Of a stretch of 64,000 nucleotides of DNA, positions 26,376 to 34,802 are shown in pieces (within the stretch, counting starts at the first letter, position 1; every line of letters begins with the position of its first letter). The DNA is from an uncultured Alphaproteobacteria bacterium (GTDB lineage: Bacteria > Pseudomonadota > Alphaproteobacteria > Rhodobacterales > Rhodobacteraceae). The notes below the pieces were generated by a model. It did not search any database. It was not told the DNA's origin and saw nothing but the letters and a program-made list of their open reading frames with translations. A program made the translations under genes and the position numbers. The stretch is taken from positions 1-64,000 of the forward strand of contig CACGWW010000003.1 of NCBI GenBank assembly GCA_902576905.1, written 5' to 3'.

Positions 26376-27151
26376 TAAACCATATTTCCGTCGCTAACTT
26401 TAGCCAACTCTAAATTAGAAAAGGCATTTGCTTGCTTCATTTGAATTTTTCCTAATTTTGTATATTCAAGCAATCCACAGAAAATAGATGCTGCACAACG
26501 CTTGGCTTCAATCCCTGATAAAGCATGTATTTCCTTAACCAAGTTTGGGAAACTAATTAATGCCTTTGATCCCTTAACTTTTTGCTCAATAAAGCTAATC
26601 GCTTTGTCTAAAAATAAATATTCCTCTTTGCTTCCCAGAGGTACTTCATAATTTCTCTTATCTACCATCCCCACATAAGCCTTTAATATATCTGCCAGCT
26701 GGACCTTTAAAAAATCTTCTTTAACAACCCTTTCATCTCGATCGATATCGCTTGGAAAAAAATTTTTAAAAAGCTGCGGTCTGTCAAATAACCAAATAGC
26801 ATTTTCTCTTATTTTAGCTAATCTTTGAAGTCTTAACGCTAATAGTTCATTTATCTTATCAGCATCGTCCTCTTTGAGCTCATCGTCAGGAATAATTAAT
26901 TGACTTTTCAATAACGTGAGCCATGAGGCCATAACTAGATAGTCTCCAGCACATTCTAATTTGAACTTATACTTTTGGTCCCTAAGATAATCTAAGAACT
27001 GATCAGCAAGAATACCTAACTGTAATTTTTTTAGGTCCACCTTCTGCTTCTTTGCAAGCGTAAGCAAAAGATCCAAGGGACCCTCAAATCCATCCAAGCT
27101 GACATATAATTCAGGCTTGATATCCTTATGATATTCTGGTGATTGATCCAT
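26375..27151 (-). CDS. scpA: Segregation and condensation protein A
   Basis: 258 residues, the kleisin subunit bridging the SMC heads. LDGFEGPLDLLLTLAKKQKVDLKKL (about 19-43) is the ScpA hallmark; YLVMASWLTLLKSQLIIP is the second conserved helix block and a C-terminal winged helix follows. ATG start at 27151, 7 nt after the SPOR-protein stop codon. It forms a SPOR–scpA–scpB run downstream of argS. Confidence 0.95.
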   Translation of the reverse strand: MDQSPEYHKDIKPELYVSLDGFEGPLDLLLTLAKKQKVDLKKLQLGILADQFLDYLRDQKYKFKLECAGDYLVMASWLTLLKSQLIIPDDELKEDDADKINELLALRLQRLAKIRENAIWLFDRPQLFKNFFPSDIDRDERVVKEDFLKVQLADILKAYVGMVDKRNYEVPLGSKEEYLFLDKAISFIEQKVKGSKALISFPNLVKEIHALSGIEAKRCAASIFCGLLEYTKLGKIQMKQANAFSNLELAKVSDGNMV

Positions 27152-27158
27152 TCCTCTA

Positions 27159-27890
27159 TTAATTACTATCTAATTCACTAAACAATAGGCACGAAAACTG
27201 TCTACTAGAAAGTATTGAACACAACTTTTTACCTTCTTCTTCAGAGCCAATATTTGTCAACTCAACCCGAAAAAAAGTATTTTCCCCTTCTACCTGCTCA
27301 AAAACTTTTAAGTTGTTAATGTTAAGAAGGGTATCGTTTCTTCTTTTTATGAATTGTCTGAATTCATCTGCTTGCGAGAAAGTATCGAATGAGCCTAAAT
27401 AAAGTTTCACTATTCCTTGCTGGTTTGTCGCATCTAGCTCATCATTTTTTTCTTCATCACTATTCACGATCTCTCTGAGAGCATCCTCAATAGCTAAGGT
27501 TAAATTTTTCTGATCACCGTTTCTAAGTTCATTGGCCTTTATTTCTTTTTGAAGATTAACAAGATTTTGGTCTGAATTTTTTAAGATGATTTCATTTTTT
27601 TCTGGCATCTTGGGATCACTCTCAAGGCTTTTGTAAATTGATAGATCTTGCTCATCGAATAATTTCCCACCAGGTTTATCAGGTTCAACCCTTATGTCTC
27701 CTTTTAAAGCATTTATTATAGGCAAATTATTTACGCTCTTTTCAGGAATTTTAATCGCCCAATAGGAAATTAGGCCAATGATAACCAATGAAAAACAACT
27801 CACCAACCAACCACCAACTAAGAACAAATAATCTAATGTGGTTTTCTTCTCTGTAGTATAAGATGTGATTTCGTATGCCTGTTCGCTCAT
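27159..27890 (-). CDS. SPOR-domain membrane protein
   Basis: 243 residues from the preferred ATG at 27890 (MSEQAYEITSY). A longer frame opens at 27929 but would overlap the argS end by 26 bases. One transmembrane helix (LDYLFLVGGWLVSCFSLVIIG) is followed by a charged linker and a C-terminal SPOR domain (IVKLYLGSFDTFSQADEFRQFI). SPOR domains bind denuded septal peptidoglycan, so a role near division is plausible. It lies between argS and scpA, a placement common in Rhodobacterales. Confidence 0.83.
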   Translation of the reverse strand: MSEQAYEITSYTTEKKTTLDYLFLVGGWLVSCFSLVIIGLISYWAIKIPEKSVNNLPIINALKGDIRVEPDKPGGKLFDEQDLSIYKSLESDPKMPEKNEIILKNSDQNLVNLQKEIKANELRNGDQKNLTLAIEDALREIVNSDEEKNDELDATNQQGIVKLYLGSFDTFSQADEFRQFIKRRNDTLLNINNLKVFEQVEGENTFFRVELTNIGSEEEGKKLCSILSSRQFSCLLFSELDSN

Positions 27891-27903
27891 TTTTAGACTT
27901 ATT

Positions 27904-29649
27904 TTAATACATTTCGTCCAAAGGAACAATACCTAGAATAGAAAGCCCGTTCTTTATGACTATCTGAGTAGACTTTGCTAAAACCAAACGTTTAATACAT
28001 AACTCTTTTGATCTCTCTACTATAAATCTATAAGGAATAGAGTCAGTCGAGGATTGGTATAGACTATGAAAAGAAGATGCTAACTCGCTTAAATAGTAAA
28101 CAATTCTATGGGGCTCATGATATCTGGCTGATTGTTTTACAACATTTGGCCACTCTGAAAGTTTTTTTACCAAGGCCAATTCGCTATCCATGTATGTATA
28201 GTTATTTTTCTCTAAATTTTCTATCTTCGATAACGGCCAAATGTTTAATTCCTCTGCCCTTTTAAACACTGAAACTATCCTTGCATGTGCATAATTGACA
28301 TAAAACACAGGATTATCTTTTGACTTAGACAGCATTAAATCAATATCAAAATCTAATGGAATATCATTATTTCTGCTAAGCATCACAAATCTTATGACGT
28401 CAGAGCTAACCTCCTTTAAAAGATCTTGAATAAGTATATAGTCACCAGCCCTTTTTGACATCTTCAGAACTTTTTTATTTTTAATGAGTTTTACTAGTTG
28501 TACAAGCTTTACTTCAAACTCAACGTTTTTTTCAGCAAACGCATTTATGACTGCTTTCAAGCGGCTTACATATCCACTATGGTCAGCTCCTAAAACATCT
28601 ATTACAACATCAAATCCCCTATTTAACTTGTCTGCGTGATAGGCTAAGTCAGGTGCAAAGTAAGTCCATGATCCATCAGATTTTTTTATTGGTCTATCGA
28701 TATCATCGTCAAATTCGGTTGATTTAAACAATAGTTGTTCTCGTGCCCTCCAATCGGCATAAATCTTACCTTTAGGTGCGTCAATTATTCCTGTATAGAT
28801 CAACCCTTTATCTTTAAGTGCGCTAATGGATTTATCTATTGCATTGGAGTCGATCATTGCTTGCTCCGAGAAAAAATTATCCATCTCTATATTTAGAGAC
28901 TTTAAATCCGCTTTAATTATTTCCATCATATGCTCTATAGAAAAACTGCGAATAATATTATCTCTCTCAACCTCTCTGAGATTTTTGAGTTTGTTACCAT
29001 ATTTGTCTATAAGCTTTTCAGCTATTGGAATTAGATAATCTCCAGGATAGGATTCGTCAGGGAGCTCTATAACTTCTCCCAACTTTTCTAGATATCTTAA
29101 ATATATGGTTCTAACTAAAATACCAATTTGCGCTCCACCATCATTGACATAATATTCCCGAGTGACTTTGAAACCTACAAACTCCAATAACCTAGAAAGA
29201 ACATCTCCAAATACAGCTCCTCTTACATGGCCAAGATGAAGAGGGCCTGTCGGGTTAGCAGATACATATTCTAAGTTTACTTTTTTTCCACCCCCAAAGC
29301 TTTCCTCTCCATATCGATTGTTAGATGAATTTATCTCATATATTAGCCTGTCCCAGAACTTGGGACTAATTGTTATATTAAGAAAACCTGGGCCATCAAT
29401 TGATATATTGGATATCAGCTCGCTATCCCTTAACCTAAGACTAATTATTTCTCCCAAATCCCTAGGGTTAGAAGACAGTGCTTTCCCAATAACCATTGCA
29501 GCGTTTGTAGAATAATCTCCTTGGTGTTGCTTCTTAGGTCGCTCTACCACAATATTATTCATGTTAATAGGCTGTTTTAAATTTCTTTCATCAACCAATT
29601 GATTGACACTATTAAGGATCTTATCTCGTAAAATATTGACAATATCCAA
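27904..29649 (-). CDS. argS: Arginyl-tRNA synthetase
   Basis: 581-residue class I synthetase. The HIGH-type motif is in SANPTGPLHLGHVRGAVFGD and the KMSK motif reads KMSKRAGDY. The N-terminal Add-1 tRNA-binding domain and the C-terminal DALR anticodon-binding domain (YVNYAHARIVSVFKRAEE) are both present. The start is a TTG preceded by GGGAG. It is 21 nt downstream of dgt; this dgt–argS–SPOR–scpAB order looks like a single minus-strand unit. Confidence 0.97.
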   Translation of the reverse strand: MDIVNILRDKILNSVNQLVDERNLKQPINMNNIVVERPKKQHQGDYSTNAAMVIGKALSSNPRDLGEIISLRLRDSELISNISIDGPGFLNITISPKFWDRLIYEINSSNNRYGEESFGGGKKVNLEYVSANPTGPLHLGHVRGAVFGDVLSRLLEFVGFKVTREYYVNDGGAQIGILVRTIYLRYLEKLGEVIELPDESYPGDYLIPIAEKLIDKYGNKLKNLREVERDNIIRSFSIEHMMEIIKADLKSLNIEMDNFFSEQAMIDSNAIDKSISALKDKGLIYTGIIDAPKGKIYADWRAREQLLFKSTEFDDDIDRPIKKSDGSWTYFAPDLAYHADKLNRGFDVVIDVLGADHSGYVSRLKAVINAFAEKNVEFEVKLVQLVKLIKNKKVLKMSKRAGDYILIQDLLKEVSSDVIRFVMLSRNNDIPLDFDIDLMLSKSKDNPVFYVNYAHARIVSVFKRAEELNIWPLSKIENLEKNNYTYMDSELALVKKLSEWPNVVKQSARYHEPHRIVYYLSELASSFHSLYQSSTDSIPYRFIVERSKELCIKRLVLAKSTQIVIKNGLSILGIVPLDEMY

Positions 29650-29670
29650 TTTTTGCTCCCTCAGATTTTC

Positions 29671-30825
29671 CTATTTAACGCATATTTTTATTTGACTAAA
29701 AGACTCTAGCGCTTCCTTATCGGTCATACTAGCAATGAAATCCCCAACCAGATTTAATTTCCTATGTCTGAACGATTTAAATTTTGAATAATATTTATTC
29801 TCCATAAATGAGAGCGGTATATCATCCAAGTTATCAAAATAATATTCGAATAAAGTGCTTATTATTTCCTCTGCTTGGCTCCTCATAATATTTATCTCCT
29901 TACTTCTATATAGGTTTTTAAAGAGATATTTCTTTAATTCTACCACTTTTTTGACCGTTCCAGAGGAAAATGCAATTAGATTTGTAGTTTTGGTTCCAGA
30001 TGCATTATTCTGGAGATCTTTAAAGTTCTTTTGTGTTTGAAAAATTAAATCGTTTACCAAATATCTTATTAAATCTCTGCAACCTTGCCCTACTAAAAGC
30101 GAGTCATGATATTCTCTGGTTTGTTCTGACACCAAAAATTCTCCAAAAAATGGAGAAGTCCTTAAGTTCGTATAGGACAAAATTCCTGCTTCATGTCCAT
30201 CAGCAATATCGTGTGCACAATAGGCGATATCATCAGATAGTGATGCTACTTGTGCCTCTAAAGATGGGAATAGGCTTAAATGGTGTTGACCGCCACCCTC
30301 TCCCAACGCAATATTCTCATCCCAAAACAACCTAATAGTCTTGTCTTTTTCATCAATAGGTCCATTGTGCTTGACTATCCCATCTAATGACTCAAAACAT
30401 AAATTGAGCCCAGAAAACTTCACGTATTGTCGCTCTAATATAGTGACTAATTTAAGGGTTTGAAAATTATGGTCAAAACCACCAACTTCTTGCATAAGAT
30501 TATTCAGCCTTTCTTCACCGGTATGGCCAAAAGGAGGATGCCCTAAGTCATGGGCGAGGGCAATTGTTTCACAAAGATCAATATTTAGACCGAGATGATT
30601 TGCGATAGTTCTAGCAATTTGACTTACTTCAATCGTATGTGTAAGTCGGGTTCTAAAAATATCATTGGTTGTAGAAAAGAAAACTTGGGATTTATTTTGT
30701 AACTTCCTAAAAGCTTTGGAATGAATAACTCTATCTCTATCTCTCTGGAAATTTGATCTTATGGTACAAGGTTTTTCTTCATGCACTCGTCCTAAAGATA
30801 TGTCGGGATCAGATGCTATCTTCAA
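29671..30825 (-). CDS. dgt: Deoxyguanosinetriphosphate triphosphohydrolase-like protein
   Basis: 384-residue HD-domain hydrolase that removes triphosphate from dGTP or related dNTPs. SNFQRDRDRVIHSKAFRKLQNKSQVF, RTRLTHTIEVSQIARTIA and LAHDLGHPPFGHTGE carry the HD metal ligands; SDDIAYCAHDIADG has the distal Asp. It is of the short alphaproteobacterial type. The start is TTG at 30825. Divergent from erpA with a 75-base gap. It balances the dNTP pool together with dcd. Confidence 0.92.
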   Translation of the reverse strand: MKIASDPDISLGRVHEEKPCTIRSNFQRDRDRVIHSKAFRKLQNKSQVFFSTTNDIFRTRLTHTIEVSQIARTIANHLGLNIDLCETIALAHDLGHPPFGHTGEERLNNLMQEVGGFDHNFQTLKLVTILERQYVKFSGLNLCFESLDGIVKHNGPIDEKDKTIRLFWDENIALGEGGGQHHLSLFPSLEAQVASLSDDIAYCAHDIADGHEAGILSYTNLRTSPFFGEFLVSEQTREYHDSLLVGQGCRDLIRYLVNDLIFQTQKNFKDLQNNASGTKTTNLIAFSSGTVKKVVELKKYLFKNLYRSKEINIMRSQAEEIISTLFEYYFDNLDDIPLSFMENKYYSKFKSFRHRKLNLVGDFIASMTDKEALESFSQIKICVK

Positions 30826-30839
30826 AAAAAGCTCTTTTC

Positions 30840-30868
30840 TTGCCTATTTAATTAGACAAGTATATATT
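30840..30868 (+). promoter_or_regulatory. Sigma-70-like promoter for erpA
   Basis: TTGCCT at 30840-30845 and TATATT at 30863-30868 are 17 bases apart in the dgt/erpA divergent gap. The predicted transcript would begin near 30875, giving a leader of about 25 bases before the erpA ATG at 30901. Spacing is ideal and hexamers are near consensus. Confidence 0.5.
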
Positions 30869-30900
30869 ACGGTAAAGCTTAAAATGTAAAGAAAGAAAAA

Positions 30901-31239
30901 ATGAATTTAAGAATACCACCGAGGGTAACTGACAGAGCCTTTAGAAAAATAGCAGATTCTTGTGAAAGCAAGACATTAAGAGTCGCTGTTAAAGGTGGTG
31001 GATGCTCGGGATTTCAATACATTTTCAATATTGTTGATGATATTAATGAAAACGACCAAGTTTTCCAAAAAGAGGAAAGTAGAGTTATCATAGATAACAC
31101 TTCTCTACAATTTTTAGAAGGTGCAGAAATTGATTACTGTGAAGAGCTTATAGGTTCAAGCTTCAAAATTAATAACCCTAATGCAACCTCGTCATGTGGA
31201 TGTGGCACAAGCTTTTCCTTCTCCCCTTCATTCAAATAG
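30901..31239 (+). CDS. erpA: Iron-sulfur cluster insertion protein, ErpA/IscA type
   Basis: 112-residue A-type carrier delivering Fe-S clusters to apoproteins. The three ligand cysteines are C35 (KGGGCSGFQY) and C99/C101 (SCGCGTSF). It shows FLEGAEIDYCEELIGSSFKINNPNA, typical of the ErpA branch. No other isc or suf gene is adjacent. It probably shares a transcript with xth, whose ATG is 8 nt downstream. Confidence 0.9.
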   Translation: MNLRIPPRVTDRAFRKIADSCESKTLRVAVKGGGCSGFQYIFNIVDDINENDQVFQKEESRVIIDNTSLQFLEGAEIDYCEELIGSSFKINNPNATSSCGCGTSFSFSPSFK

Positions 31240-31247
31240 ATTAGCGG

Positions 31248-32021
31248 ATGAAAATAGTCACCTTTAATGTTAATGGTGTGCGAGCAAGGATTGATACACT
31301 AATTGAGTGGTTAAAAGAAACCAACCCAGATGTTGTAGCCCTTCAAGAGATAAAAATTCAGGATGAAGACTTTCCCAGATCTGCCTTTGAAAAGCTTGGC
31401 TATCATTGTTACCTTAACGGCCAAAAGTCATTTAATGGGGTCGCGATCCTTACAAAAGGTGAGGCTAAATTATCAAATAGGATTTTACCAGGTGATAGTG
31501 ACGATAAACAATCACGTTTTATTGAAGCCTATTACCAAGAAAAGAGGTTTGTATGTATTTATCTGCCCAATGGTAACCCAAAAGGAACAGAAAAGTTTGA
31601 GTATAAATTAAAATGGATGGATAGACTGAATCAATATTGTAAAAAAGCTCTTATGTCCGAAGAAGAGATTATTGTTCTGGGAGATTTTAATGTAATTCCT
31701 CAATATATTGATTGTAAGTACCCTGATCAGTGGACACAAGATGCGTTATTTGATTCTCAAGTTAGAGCTAAATTTAATTACCTTCTCAATTTAGGTTACC
31801 TAGATTCTATAAGGATATTAAATGAAACTGACTCAATATTCACTCAGTGGGATTATAGAAATCGAGCATGGGAGGAAAATAATGGCGTTAGAATTGACCA
31901 TATAATTTTGAGCCCTAACGCAGCTGACAAACTGGAGAAAAGCTGGATTGAAACATCTTTGAGGAACCAAGAAAAACCGTCAGACCATGTTCCTGTCTGG
32001 ATTTCACTTAGTGAGAAATAA
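31248..32021 (+). CDS. xth: Exodeoxyribonuclease III
   Basis: 257-residue AP endonuclease/3' exonuclease of the EEP fold for base-excision repair. TFNVNGVRARI, ALQEIKIQDEDFP (metal Glu), YLPNGNP, VLGDFNVIP and the catalytic SDHVPVWI are all present, so the active site is complete. ATG start. The stop codon is exactly one base from the opposing stop of the FAD monooxygenase gene. Confidence 0.95.
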   Translation: MKIVTFNVNGVRARIDTLIEWLKETNPDVVALQEIKIQDEDFPRSAFEKLGYHCYLNGQKSFNGVAILTKGEAKLSNRILPGDSDDKQSRFIEAYYQEKRFVCIYLPNGNPKGTEKFEYKLKWMDRLNQYCKKALMSEEEIIVLGDFNVIPQYIDCKYPDQWTQDALFDSQVRAKFNYLLNLGYLDSIRILNETDSIFTQWDYRNRAWEENNGVRIDHIILSPNAADKLEKSWIETSLRNQEKPSDHVPVWISLSEK

Positions 32022-32022
32022 G

Positions 32023-33219
32023 TCAACCTTTGTAATTATAAATCCAATCGAGCCTCTTAAAAAACAAGTTTGGAGAAAATCTAGTTAGACACCGCAGAAA
32101 AACAAAAAGAATCTTCCTTAACACTCTTTGTTCCAGATGATATACCTTCTCATTCAGCCTAGAAACTTGATCCAATTGATGTATTCTCTGTATTCTCTTT
32201 TTAGAGTAATTGTTCAGTGCCTTATTTATATCTAAGGGGAACTCCCTTATGCAATTTGCTAACTCCCAACAGTCCTCTAAAGCCTTATTGGCTCCCTGAG
32301 CCATGTAAGGAAGCATGCTTAGAGCAGCATCCCCTACCATAACGACATTTTTTGTGTGTATTATAGTAGGTATTCCACTCTCAATAATAGGCCACCTGTA
32401 AATCTGTTGTACATCAGGGAGACAAGTTTTAAGGGTCTCATTTAATTCAAAATCATTTAAAAATTGCTGCTTAGCTACCTTTTCCTTCCAATTATTAATC
32501 GTCTGTCCTTTTTCTCTTTTACAGAAGACAAAATTTATCATTCCATTATTTCCAGTTGGATAAGTTACAAAATGTCTGCCTCTACCAAAAAATAGATTTA
32601 TGTTATTTTTGGAAAAAATAGGTGGCAAATTTTTTTTACTCAATACAAACCGGTAAGCAGTTTGCGAAATGGTACGAGTATTGGTCGCTTTAAAGATATT
32701 TTTTTTCCATATAGAGCCAACCCCATCTGCGACAATAATGAGGTCTTTTTTAATTTTCTTCCCTTTGTACGATATGTAGATATTTCGTTCATTTTTTAAA
32801 ACCAAGGGAAGTGCTCTTGAACCAAAGCTAATCTTTATTTCTTCTTCTTTAACTTTTTCAAACAAAATTTTTATGAGAAATGATCTATGTAGAGTAATGA
32901 AAGATCTGCCGTAGCGAGATTTTAATCTGTCTAGAATTTCCAAACTACCAATACTTTTAAAGTCAGTTTCATCAAATAAACACAAATTGTTAGGCTTTAA
33001 ACCAGCTTCAACCACGAATTTACCAAGGTTTAACTTCTCTAGAACAAATAAGCCATTAGAGGTAAGCTGAATACCTGCTCCTTCGCCTTTCACTAACTTA
33101 TCTTTTTCAAATATAGTGACGTCGCAACCAAGCTGCTTCAAAAACAATGCGGAGCATAAGCCGGATACGCCTCCCCCTATAATTGCTACTTTGAAATTTT
33201 TTGATTTTTTGAGACCCAA
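32023..33219 (-). CDS. FAD-dependent monooxygenase (UbiH/salicylate hydroxylase-like)
   Basis: About 398 residues. The FAD-binding VAIIGGGVSGLCSALFLKQLG is near the N-terminus, the DG motif is in LIIVADGVGS, and the GD motif VMVGDAALSMLPYMAQGANKALED is canonical for group A flavin monooxygenases. I prefer a TTG at 33219, behind AAGAGAA and just after the dksA stop; a frame opening at 33288 would overlap dksA by 56 bases. The substrate is unknown. Linkage to dksA is conserved in Rhodobacterales as I recall it. Confidence 0.85.
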   Translation of the reverse strand: MGLKKSKNFKVAIIGGGVSGLCSALFLKQLGCDVTIFEKDKLVKGEGAGIQLTSNGLFVLEKLNLGKFVVEAGLKPNNLCLFDETDFKSIGSLEILDRLKSRYGRSFITLHRSFLIKILFEKVKEEEIKISFGSRALPLVLKNERNIYISYKGKKIKKDLIIVADGVGSIWKKNIFKATNTRTISQTAYRFVLSKKNLPPIFSKNNINLFFGRGRHFVTYPTGNNGMINFVFCKREKGQTINNWKEKVAKQQFLNDFELNETLKTCLPDVQQIYRWPIIESGIPTIIHTKNVVMVGDAALSMLPYMAQGANKALEDCWELANCIREFPLDINKALNNYSKKRIQRIHQLDQVSRLNEKVYHLEQRVLRKILFVFLRCLTRFSPNLFFKRLDWIYNYKG

Positions 33220-33232
33220 ATTCTCTTCTAGT

Positions 33233-33670
33233 CTAATCGTCCCTATGATCTCTTTCGCGCCTCTCGTGTCGCTCTTGAGCTTCAACACTTAACGTTGCTA
33301 TAGGACGCGCATCCAATCTTTTTAAAGATATAGGTTCGCCGCTTTCTTCGCAGTAGCCGTAAGAACCATCATCTATTCTTCTTAAAGCAGCATCGATTTT
33401 AGAAATAAGCTTTCTCTGTCTATCTCTAGTTCTTAGCTCCAACGCCCGATCTGTTTCTTCTGAAGCCCTGTCAGCAACATCTGGAATATTTCTTGTCTCC
33501 TCTTTCATTCCTTTAATCGTATCTTTACTCTCACAAAGTATCGACTTTTTCCAATCAAGGAGTTTGTTTCTAAAATATTCAACTTGATTTTCGTTCATGA
33601 AAGGCTCTTCTTCAGATGGCTTATAACCTCCATGTAAAAATTCTTTTGACTTTACGAAATCTAAACCCAT
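33233..33670 (-). CDS. dksA: DksA-family RNA polymerase-binding regulator with reduced zinc site
   Basis: 145 residues. The coiled-coil tip keeps the functional Asp-x-x-Asp-x-Ala pattern (PDVADRA, residues 63-69), and LELRTRDRQRKL follows, so ppGpp-linked control of transcription is expected. The zinc-finger region has only C107; the other three ligand positions are S110, S128 and A131 at exactly the DksA spacing, so zinc binding is unlikely. Cysteine-poor DksA paralogues exist in several bacteria. A GGGGGGA ribosome-binding site precedes the ATG. The MoxR gene runs divergently from it. Confidence 0.88.
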   Translation of the reverse strand: MGLDFVKSKEFLHGGYKPSEEEPFMNENQVEYFRNKLLDWKKSILCESKDTIKGMKEETRNIPDVADRASEETDRALELRTRDRQRKLISKIDAALRRIDDGSYGYCEESGEPISLKRLDARPIATLSVEAQERHERRERDHRDD

Positions 33671-33783
33671 AATCCCCCCAAAAGTATTAGATTAAAATTA
33701 AGCTACTATATATTCGATAATATAAATTTTAGCGTTTGTCACTATAAGATTTAAAAATTTTATTGGATTGGAAAGGAAATTTT

Positions 33784-34632
33784 ATGAAGTTTGAAGGCAC
33801 ATCAAAATATATCTCCACAGATGACTTAACTTTGGCTGTTAATGCATCGATAACTCTAGAGCGCCCTCTTTTAGTAAAAGGAGAACCCGGTACAGGAAAA
33901 ACAGAACTAGCAAGACAAATTGCCGAGAGTCTTTCACTTCCAATAATTGAATGGAATATTAAATCTACAACCAAAGCGCAACAGGGACTATATGAGTATG
34001 ACGCTGTAAGCAGATTGAGGGACAGTCAGCTTGGTGATGAACGAGTTAAAAATATAAAAAACTATATTAAAAAAGGAAAAATATGGGAGGCATTTGAGGC
34101 AAATAGTAAAGCCGTTCTTTTAATAGATGAAATAGACAAGGCAGACATAGAATTTCCGAATGATCTGCTTCAAGAATTAGACAAAATGGAGTTCTTTGTT
34201 TATGAAACAGGAGAGACAATTAGTGCAGCTAACCGCCCTATCGTAATAATAACTTCAAATAATGAAAAAGAATTACCGGATGCTTTTTTAAGAAGATGTT
34301 TTTTTCATTTCATTAAGTTTCCTGAAAAAGAGATCCTTGAAGAGATTGTCAATGTTCATTTTCCTAAAGTGAAGAAAAACTTGTTAGATTCTGCACTTAA
34401 TCAGTTTTTTGAAGTTAGAGAAGTTCCAGGTTTAAAAAAGAAGCCATCTACTTCAGAGATGTTAGACTGGCTTAAGCTATTGTTGGTTGAGGAACTTGAG
34501 GCTGATGACCTCAAGATGGATGGCAAAAATATTTTGCCAAAGTTACATGGTGCGCTTTTAAAAAACGAACAAGATGTTCATCTTTTTGAAAGACTTGCTT
34601 TTATGGCCAGAAGGAATAATGAGAGCAATTAA
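33784..34632 (+). CDS. MoxR-type AAA+ ATPase
   Basis: 282 residues from the ATG at 33784, which has a GGAAA ribosome-binding site; an in-frame ATG 21 bases upstream lacks one. Walker A GEPGTGKT is at residues 33-40, Walker B VLLIDEIDKAD at about 111-121, and sensor I is IITSNNEKELPDAFLRRC. Closest to the MoxR/RavA-like ATPases that act with von Willebrand-A partners in maturing enzymes. It is followed by a small membrane ORF and then the VWA gene. The client is unknown. Confidence 0.88.
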   Translation: MKFEGTSKYISTDDLTLAVNASITLERPLLVKGEPGTGKTELARQIAESLSLPIIEWNIKSTTKAQQGLYEYDAVSRLRDSQLGDERVKNIKNYIKKGKIWEAFEANSKAVLLIDEIDKADIEFPNDLLQELDKMEFFVYETGETISAANRPIVIITSNNEKELPDAFLRRCFFHFIKFPEKEILEEIVNVHFPKVKKNLLDSALNQFFEVREVPGLKKKPSTSEMLDWLKLLLVEELEADDLKMDGKNILPKLHGALLKNEQDVHLFERLAFMARRNNESN

Positions 34633-34637
34633 AGAAA

Positions 34638-34790
34638 ATGTTTTTAATTATAATGACCATAATTGGCTTTGTATTGGGCATACTGTTAAACCGAAGAGGT
34701 AAACTACTGGATATCTTGCATAGATCCACAGTTATTTCTATAATGTTCTTTGTACTCGGTATCGTCATCGCAATTATTTTTGGTAAGTAG
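34638..34790 (+). CDS. 50-residue two-helix membrane peptide in the MoxR–VWA operon
   Basis: An intact frame (ATG to TAG) starts 5 nt after the MoxR gene and ends 12 nt before the VWA gene. The product has two hydrophobic helices (MFLIIMTIIGFVLGILL and VISIMFFVLGIVIAIIFG) joined by a basic loop with RRGKLLD. The pattern resembles the N-terminal part of LysO-type (DUF340) lysine exporters, which also read GxLLxRR...LL......T, but the similarity is short and hydrophobic. Snug fit in the operon supports it as a real gene. Function is unknown. Confidence 0.6.
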   Translation: MFLIIMTIIGFVLGILLNRRGKLLDILHRSTVISIMFFVLGIVIAIIFGK

Positions 34791-34802
34791 CAAAGGTTCA
34801 TC

